Under the pieces are notes generated by a model. It saw only the letters and a list, made by a program, of their open reading frames with translations, was not told where the DNA came from and searched no databases. 64,000 bases of DNA. Origin: Kalmanozyma brasiliensis GHG001. Its lineage: Eukaryota > Basidiomycota > Ustilaginomycetes > Ustilaginales. Positions 57,504-64,000 of this stretch are shown piece by piece. The translations under genes and the position numbers were made by a program. Position 1 is the first letter of the stretch, and each line of letters begins with the position of its first letter. Location of the stretch: NCBI RefSeq assembly GCF_000497045.1, contig NW_015961981.1, positions 436,401 to 500,400 of the forward strand, read 5' to 3'.

Positions 57504-59724
57504 TGTTGTATGTGATATATGTGTGTGCGTGTATGTATGGAGCTGGAAGGACCAGGGAAAGTCCTAAAGGGCAGCGGTGCCTCGATGAAAGGGGCAAAGG
57601 TGGCGGGGTTGCACGGCGATCGTGTTGCAAGAAGCAACCAAAGACGATCGAGATGGAAAGATGCAAGCTTTTGACGGAGAGCCAGACGAAAGGAGAGGAT
57701 CGAGACGAGAAGACGACGGGACCGCGAGAAAGAAGATGGATGAGGAAAGTGAAAGCACGGAAGGTCAGATGAAGGATCAATCAACACTTTGAGTCAAGGC
57801 ACACTCTGTCTGTCACACTGACTGACCGAGAAGGAAGCGCGGTCGAAAAGAAGACTCACCCACGTTGGAAGAGCAGTGCTCACTCTGGCCCGTCTGACGC
57901 TCTCTCTCTGACTTGTCCAAGGCGCAATTTCGCCCACACACACGGCCGATTTGCACATTTTCCCCTTTGTTCTGCAGCCATTCCCTTTGTCGCCGAGCGT
58001 ACTGCTGCTTCATCTTGAATCCATCTTCACTGCCGAACCATTGACCAACCTTCTTCTCATACTCGTGAGCTCGCCAAAACATGAGCTGGATTCAACGGAA
58101 GCCAGGCAGAAGAGGAGTGAGGAAGACGGCAGGGAGCCCAGTCAAGCAACTCTGTCCAAAGAGAGGGTCCGAGCTTTGTTCCATTTCTTCTTGCGCAGAC
58201 TCTGATATTCCATTCAATAGACCTGCTAGGCCACTCGAATGTGATCGAATTAGAGAAAGTTTGTATTGCCTCTTGTTTCAAAAGGCGGCGATTTCAAAGT
58301 CCTAGTAGACCCTTAACAATGGCTTTCTATTCTCAACTTAAGAGCTGGTGCTAGACGACTTCCAAGTCAATGCTTCCCCTAAGATTGAAGATGGACCGTG
58401 AAGACGGCTGAAAGGGCACTCGACTGCGCCCTGGTCGGCTGACCGTGCCGCAAGCCTCGCTGACAGTCAGTTACTAAGCAGCTGTCAGTCTCTAAGCCCC
58501 AGAGCTGCTCGTGTTATCAGACATGCGGCCAAGAGCCAACTGCTGAGGTCGAGGCCTTTGGCTGCTCATCGCAGTTCCAGCGTGCTGCAACGATGTGGCG
58601 AGAATTTGCAAAGCGCTGAGGGCGTCGATGCAGCGAATGCTGCCGCAAAGGTTCGACCTAGGTAGCCACCCTCTTCCGCAACCATTGCTGGCGACCTCGC
58701 GGCTGCTGGCAGGACCGACATGAAGAGGGCTAGGTCCTTGAGTACGCTTAGGCATGGCGTTCGAAGCGTCCATGTGCATGGCACATGCCGTGATCACACA
58801 AGGTCAAAGCGATGCTTGACCTCGTGGATTCACCTCCAAGGCGGTTCTGAAATATGGACCGAGAGAGCCCCGATGACCATATAGAAAGAATGAGTTTTGA
58901 GTTCTGGTGGGGCCGACCTCGGAATGCCGATGTTGGTCTGACTTACTGTTAAGCCCTTTAGCGCACTCCGGCGCAGACTGTACTGCCGCACAGACATGTG
59001 ATGCTGCCGTCAGTGCTGGCACTGTGAAGCGCATCTTGACCTGCAGAGCCGTGATGAAGTCTCATCTCTGACAATGAAGCCAACGTCGGATTTCAGCAGC
59101 CTCCGAAAGCTTGGCTCGCTGTCCTGATTCGGTTCACTCTCCAGACAGACAAAAAGGAAGAATTCGCCGTGACTGCAGCGCAGCAGCGCTACGAAATTTC
59201 GATTTCAACACAGCCTCGAGGCCAGACCAGGCCAGGCCAGCCCCAAAACCCCGCGAAATCGTCAAAACGAACCGCGGAGACAAGGCGACAACGCTGCCGA
59301 ATCAGCTGTTCAGATACCTCTTCCACCTCACCATCACCACACCGCCCTGGTGGAGTCGATCGATCGCTAAGCCGAACTTGCCCTTTCTCATTGGATCGTC
59401 AGCCTATGCTGCCGCGGAGGACCCTGCAGCATCCGTAGAAGCTCGTCCTCGCTCTCATCTGGCTGGTCCAGTTGTAACTCCAGCTTCACACGTCCACGAC
59501 CTAGATCACCATCACCACCACCACCAGCAGCAACTGCCTTCACCCTCCCCTGAGCTCTCGATTCCGGACACAGCATTGTCGTCGAGTAGATTCGCGCTTA
59601 TCTCATCGCTTCGTAGCATTCATCCGCCCCTTAACAGCAAGCGAGACTCCATCTGCAGTCTAGTTTGGCGATCGCCAGTGTGCTGATTAGCATCGATCTC
59701 TGGCCACCTCTTGCTACAGTGCTA
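57504..59724. other. 2.2 kb divergent intergenic region
   Basis: Between the DEF1-like and phosphatase start codons. A 191-codon plus-strand frame at 59111-59686 ends inside the presumed phosphatase leader and has only low-complexity sequence (His run at about 59505-59528), so it is not called. Nothing else was recognised. Confidence 0.45.
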
Positions 59725-61377
59725 ATGAGCAAAAGGCGTCTTTCCGACATTGTCACCATTGCCTTTCACTCTAACAAGCACCGCCACCTCTCTCGAAGAG
59801 GGTCTTGCCGGTCCTTTGCCACGCTTGCATCTTTTCCTCAAGTTGACGTCGACGACGGCGTCCGTCCGGACGTCGCAATCATGGCGGCAGGCGCGGCTGG
59901 ACCACCAGTCGACGACTTGATCAGTAGAACTGTCTCCATCGATCCATTCTGGCCGTCCAGCACTGGATCCCAATATAACGACTCCACCAACTCTCCTTCT
60001 GCATATCTTTCCGTCGCACTTCCCTCCCCGTCAGCAGGCTCGACTCTGTCCCAGACACTCGCATCAGCATCCTCTCACTGGGATCAGCTGATCAGCGACA
60101 CCTGCAAGCCGTCTCAAGCGGAAGCCATCTTTTTCCTGCGCTCTGACGCCGACTCTCTGCCAATCGCTTCCACATTGAATGCAGCTTCAGCAAGGAATGA
60201 TGAACACGCTGGATCATCTTCGCATACCAACGTCGACTCGCCGCACACCACCGCAATGATCTTCAGCTCTCCGCCTCAAATCAAGGACGGTCGAGAAGCT
60301 GCTTCTGCGCGCCCGGCTCGTTCGGGCAGACCGACCCTGACTCGACTCAATACATCTGAGATGCTGCGTTCGCAAACCACCAATGCTACGCAGCCCGCTC
60401 CAATTCGACCCAGTCCGAATCGCAGATCTCCCACCGCCTTGAAACTTCAGTTGGATACTTCGGTCCCACGCAGGTCCGCCACGCTCAGCAGCTATTCTCA
60501 TGCCATCAAGTCGGATCATACGAGCAGACTGCAGCCTCCGCTTTCCTCGAATTCGTCATCGAGTCCGGTCCGTGTGATGGCTGGGAGCAGCACCGCAAAT
60601 CCTTCAGAATGCGCCACATCCGCCGCATCGGGCGTCACAGCTAACGCCGAGTCATACGCGCCCTTCAAGTTCGAAGTCTCGACTATCCTACCAGACTTCC
60701 TCTACCTCGGACCAGATATTCAAGCCGAGCGAAATGTCGCGCAGCTACAGTCCATGGGCATTCGTCGGATCCTCAACGTAGCGTGCGAGTGCGAAGAAGC
60801 CGGTTCGTTGGGGCTTAAAGATCGCTTCGAGCGCTACCTCAAGATTCCCATGATGGACAACGTCGAGGCGAAAGGCGTGCAGAACAGCATCGAGCAAGCA
60901 TGCACGTTCCTCGACGATGCACGTTTGCGATGCGAGCCGGTCTACGTCCACTGCAAGGCGGGCAAATCGCGCTCCGTCACCATCGTCATTGCGTACCTGA
61001 TCCATGCACTCGGTTGGACGCTGAAGCGGTCCTACTCGCACGTCACGGAAAGGCGAGCGGCCATCTGCCCGAACATCGGCTTTGTGGCCGAGTTGATGCG
61101 ATTTGAAGAGATCAAGCTCGGGATCGCCCGATCGACCGGCATCCACGGCGACTCCGACGACAGTATCCCGACGTCAGATTCGACGCTTCCGACCTGGACT
61201 TCTAGCAAGAGCAGCGAGCTGAATGGTGTTGATGCAGCGGCGTCGATGTCTACGCCCGTGCTTACGCGGCAGGAACCTCGCAGGGATCGTGACAGCAGCG
61301 TCAGTTCCAAACCCGGAGTCACGCTTTCGCAGTCGTCGCCCGACCTTCCCTCTTTGACGTTCGGCAGCACGTCGTGA
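59725..61377 (+). CDS. Dual-specificity protein phosphatase
   Basis: 550 residues from the ATG at 59725; another ATG at 59881 is possible. The first 310 residues are Ser/Pro-rich and disordered. A DSP domain follows at about 315-470: ILPDFLYLGPDIQAERNV, a GIRRILNVACECEE segment, and the active site VHCKAGKSRSVT with H409, C410 and R416 of the HCX5R loop. A C-terminal Ser-rich tail follows. MAPK phosphatases (yeast Msg5/Sdp1, S. pombe Pmp1, U. maydis Rok1) have this layout, so a role in MAPK inactivation during mating or infection signalling is plausible, but orthology was not tested. A PTEN- or Yvh1-type assignment is less likely, because no zinc-binding C-terminus is present. Confidence 0.85.
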   Translation: MSKRRLSDIVTIAFHSNKHRHLSRRGSCRSFATLASFPQVDVDDGVRPDVAIMAAGAAGPPVDDLISRTVSIDPFWPSSTGSQYNDSTNSPSAYLSVALPSPSAGSTLSQTLASASSHWDQLISDTCKPSQAEAIFFLRSDADSLPIASTLNAASARNDEHAGSSSHTNVDSPHTTAMIFSSPPQIKDGREAASARPARSGRPTLTRLNTSEMLRSQTTNATQPAPIRPSPNRRSPTALKLQLDTSVPRRSATLSSYSHAIKSDHTSRLQPPLSSNSSSSPVRVMAGSSTANPSECATSAASGVTANAESYAPFKFEVSTILPDFLYLGPDIQAERNVAQLQSMGIRRILNVACECEEAGSLGLKDRFERYLKIPMMDNVEAKGVQNSIEQACTFLDDARLRCEPVYVHCKAGKSRSVTIVIAYLIHALGWTLKRSYSHVTERRAAICPNIGFVAELMRFEEIKLGIARSTGIHGDSDDSIPTSDSTLPTWTSSKSSELNGVDAAASMSTPVLTRQEPRRDRDSSVSSKPGVTLSQSSPDLPSLTFGSTS

Positions 61378-62240
61378 GCAGCAGCATTTGCTCTCGCCAG
61401 CAGAGCCTCACCAATGCACAGCGTCAGCTGTGCTACATCGCATACAGCCAATCCGGTCAGACACCGCTTCCCTTGCGGAAGGGTGACTTTCTCTCACAAT
61501 GATCATGGACATTTCTCCCAACTTCTCATTTCCCGATGTCACCACTGTTTTCTACTCAACCCACTCACGGAGCCGGCGCTCTGTTGTAATTCTACCATGC
61601 AGCCTTATTCAAAAAACAAGTCAAATTGCAGCTGCACTTCATTGTGCAGATTTGAAATCAAAGGCCTTGCGATTCGCTCGCTCGCCATCTCCGGGGAGAA
61701 AGGCTGCTGCGCACCGTGGGCCGAAACACCGTTAGCGAGTTCGCGCGCGCTGAAGCGCGGAGAAACATGATGTCATGCCACCGCCATGTCGGGACGGCAT
61801 CAGACGGCGAACGGATGTCGCGGAGCCGTGACTTGCCGGTCGCCGTCTCGAACGTTGCCACGCGGGCCGATCGTGAAGAAGGTGATGCCATGCAAGCGCG
61901 CGGTCTGACCCTGACTCACTCCGATGCGTGACCCTGCAGAAAATCTTAGAAAGATGTGTCATCTTTTTTTCCACGGTACGCAAGGGTCTAGCGAGCGAGC
62001 GCACGTCAGGTTGTGCCGCAATCGAGGGTTTGCCGGCGTCTGGGTCAGTCAGCAATGGCCGAACAGGCGGCCATCACGAGTGACGACGACGCTGCTTCGC
62101 CTGCTCACACAGCTGCCTGTCCTGCCTGCGCTAAGCCCGCTGCGTGCTGCCTCCTGGAGGGCCGACCGTACTTAAACGAGGCTTGCGCCGTCTCACGCCT
62201 CCCTGTTCGCCACCACCACGAACCCATTATCGCCATCAAC
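61378..62240. other. Intergenic region, phosphatase to catalase
   Basis: About 860 bp. The catalase frame stays open upstream to about 62013, but the added residues (Ala/Cys-rich) do not resemble catalase and probably come from leader. A TACTTAAAC sequence near 62168 is a weak core-promoter candidate about 70 bp before the ATG. Confidence 0.4.
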
Positions 62241-63947
62241 ATGACGTCTACACCCTCCGGTCTTCGCGTCCGCTCGTTCGAGGAAGACTCCTCCGACACG
62301 CCTGGCGTTTACTCGACGTCGAACGGTGTTCCCGTTCCTCACGCCTACGAGGCCCAGCGTGTCGGCCGAGAAGGCCCTCTGCTGCTGCAGGACTTTCACC
62401 TCATCGACCTCATCTCTCACTTCGACCGGGAGCGCATCCCTGAGCGTGTCGTCCATGCCAAGGGTGGTGGTGCCCACGGTGTCTACCGCACCACGCACCC
62501 TATCCCCGACCTTTGCTTGAACTCGCTGTTTGCCGAGCAGACTGAATGCCCCATCACGGCTCGCTTTTCGACCGTCGGTGGCGAGTCCGGATCGCCCGAC
62601 TGTGCTCGTGATCCTCGCGGATTCAGCATCAAGTTCCGTACACAGGATGGCAACATGGATTGGGTGTACAACAACACTCCGATCTTCTTCCTTCGTGATC
62701 CTGCCAAGTTCCCGCACTTCATCCACACACAGAAGCGCGATCCTCAGAATCACCTGACGCATAGCGACAACTCGATCCACTTCTGGGACTACATGAGTGC
62801 CAACCCGGAGAGCGTGCATCAGTTCCTGTACCTCATGGGCCCGCGCGGCATTCCCAAGAGCTGGCGGCACATGCAGGGCTACTCGGGCCACACGTTCAAG
62901 TTTGTCAACAAGCAAGGCAAGTGGAAGTACGTGCAGATCCACGTGCTGTCGCAACAGGGAACGGAGAATCTGACGAACGACGAGGCGGCGCAGCAATCGC
63001 CCGACGCGCACCAGAAGGACCTCTTCGAGGCAATCGAGCGAGGCGAGTTCCCGAAGTGGGACGTCAAGTATCAGATCATGGACCCTGCCGATGCGCCCAC
63101 GTCAGGCGTCAACGTCAACGACCTCACCAAGGTGTGGCCTCGTGACAAGTTCCCACTCCACCCGCTCGGTGAGATCGAACTCAACCGCAATGTGGCCAAC
63201 TACTTTGCCGAGATCGAGCAGATTGCGTTCAACCCGGCGCACCTCATCCCCGGACTGGAGCCGTCCAACGACCCCGTCTTGCAGTCGAGACTCTTCTCGT
63301 ACCCGGACACACATCGTCACCGCATCGGGGTGAACTACCAACAGCTGCCCGTCAACCAGGCGCACCCCTCTCACATCCCCACCAACTTCCAACGCGATGG
63401 ACCCATGGCGTTCTACAACGGAGGCCCCAAGCCGAACTACATCTCCTCGCTGGCCCCGCCGGAGTTCCGCCCGCGCCAGGTGGACACGGACGCCATCCAC
63501 GGCGACTACGAGGGCAACGCGCTCGCCTTCCTCTCCGGTGTGCAGGAGGAGGACTTTGTCCAACCCCGCGCTATGTGGACCAAGGTCTTCTCCCAGCAGG
63601 ACCGGGAGGAGACGATCAAGACTATCAGCGGTCACATGTCGACCTGCCCCGACAAGGAGGTGCTCAAGCGCGCCATCAGCGTTTGGCACCAAGTCGACGC
63701 CGAGCTGGCCGAGAAGATCGCCGAGCCGCTCGGACTGAAGGGCAAGTACAAGACGGATCTGCGCGGCGAAGTGTTTAACGGATCGCACAACTTTTTGGGT
63801 CGCAACATGGGCGAGGAGGCGGGCGTGCCTAACACATGGAGCCGAGCTGATGGAAAGCATAAGACCAAGGAACCCGTGTACGGGATCAGTTCGAACGCTC
63901 ATGCGCTGCCCAATGGTAAGAGCCAGAGCAATGGTACCGCTCATTGA
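62241..63947 (+). CDS. Monofunctional haem catalase
   Basis: 568 residues from the ATG at 62241. Catalytic landmarks are present: RVVHAKGGGAHGVY with distal His at H72, VYNNTPIFFLRDP with the distal Asn in the N144-N145 pair, RDPRGFSIKFRTQDGN, and the haem-ligating Tyr Y354 in RLFSYPDTHRHR. Length is that of the small-subunit clade. The enzyme converts hydrogen peroxide to water and oxygen. The C-terminus (SNGTAH) is not a PTS1 tripeptide and there is no signal peptide, so a cytosolic enzyme is more likely than a peroxisomal or secreted one. A plant-associated fungus would need such an enzyme against host oxidative bursts; that is inference. Confidence 0.95.
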   Translation: MTSTPSGLRVRSFEEDSSDTPGVYSTSNGVPVPHAYEAQRVGREGPLLLQDFHLIDLISHFDRERIPERVVHAKGGGAHGVYRTTHPIPDLCLNSLFAEQTECPITARFSTVGGESGSPDCARDPRGFSIKFRTQDGNMDWVYNNTPIFFLRDPAKFPHFIHTQKRDPQNHLTHSDNSIHFWDYMSANPESVHQFLYLMGPRGIPKSWRHMQGYSGHTFKFVNKQGKWKYVQIHVLSQQGTENLTNDEAAQQSPDAHQKDLFEAIERGEFPKWDVKYQIMDPADAPTSGVNVNDLTKVWPRDKFPLHPLGEIELNRNVANYFAEIEQIAFNPAHLIPGLEPSNDPVLQSRLFSYPDTHRHRIGVNYQQLPVNQAHPSHIPTNFQRDGPMAFYNGGPKPNYISSLAPPEFRPRQVDTDAIHGDYEGNALAFLSGVQEEDFVQPRAMWTKVFSQQDREETIKTISGHMSTCPDKEVLKRAISVWHQVDAELAEKIAEPLGLKGKYKTDLRGEVFNGSHNFLGRNMGEEAGVPNTWSRADGKHKTKEPVYGISSNAHALPNGKSQSNGTAH

Positions 63948-64000
63948 TCGCGACATCTCAGCAGCACACTCTCATCGTTGTCAATCAAAGCGATCAGGAG

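Noticed and set aside
59111..59686. 191-codon plus-strand frame before the phosphatase gene
   Set aside because: Low-complexity sequence with a His run, in a different frame from the phosphatase and without splice evidence; most likely leader.
1..64000. CRISPR arrays, rRNA, tRNA, transposons
   Set aside because: No spaced direct repeats, no conserved tRNA B-box with a foldable cloverleaf, and no transposase or reverse-transcriptase motifs were noticed by eye. tRNAscan and RepeatMasker would settle it.

Overview
The window looks like nuclear DNA of a smut fungus (Ustilaginomycetes, Ustilaginaceae; an Ustilago or Sporisorium relative). Genes are GC-rich and mostly single-exon, with short GTAAGT/GTGAGT introns where introns occur. 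Proteins match fungal housekeeping families, and a block of tandem secreted proteins without obvious relatives is typical of smut effector clusters. The species cannot be fixed from sequence alone.

Layout. 1-38.3 kb is ordinary housekeeping DNA: tRNA exportin LOS1 (-, cut by the window edge), an HSF-domain regulator (+), splicing factor PRP6 (-), a spliced Derlin (-), MPO1-like DUF962 protein (+, spliced), N-terminal glutamine amidase NTAQ1 (+), histone acetyltransferase RTT109 (-), Na+/H+ antiporter NHA1 (+), GPI11/PIG-F (-), an Ish1/Msc1-repeat protein (-, spliced), APC11 (-, four exons), a PHAF1/UPF0183 protein (+), an unknown mitochondrial-type protein (-, spliced), gamma-glutamyltransferase (+) and a SART3/Prp24 U4/U6 recycling factor (-).

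39.2-49.7 kb is an accessory block of six predicted secreted proteins around one intracellular alpha-amylase. Four plus-strand genes (39211, 40551, 41899, 43411) appear to be divergent members of one family. They share a C-terminal core and, in three of them, an SWE(D/E)-type motif after the signal peptide. Two further genes (44384-45610 on -, 48512-49678 on +) are clear paralogs of each other and flank the amylase; both end in an LxLxL sequence resembling the plant EAR co-repressor-binding motif. All six mature proteins lack cysteine. This is the most interesting part of the window.

49.9-64 kb returns to regulators and housekeeping: a two-finger C2H2 transcription factor (-) with a 3 kb gene-free upstream region, the Gln-rich CUE protein DEF1 (-), a dual-specificity phosphatase (+) and a catalase (+).

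No tRNA, rRNA, CRISPR array or transposon was recognised. Functional calls rest on motif recognition by eye; no database search was possible.
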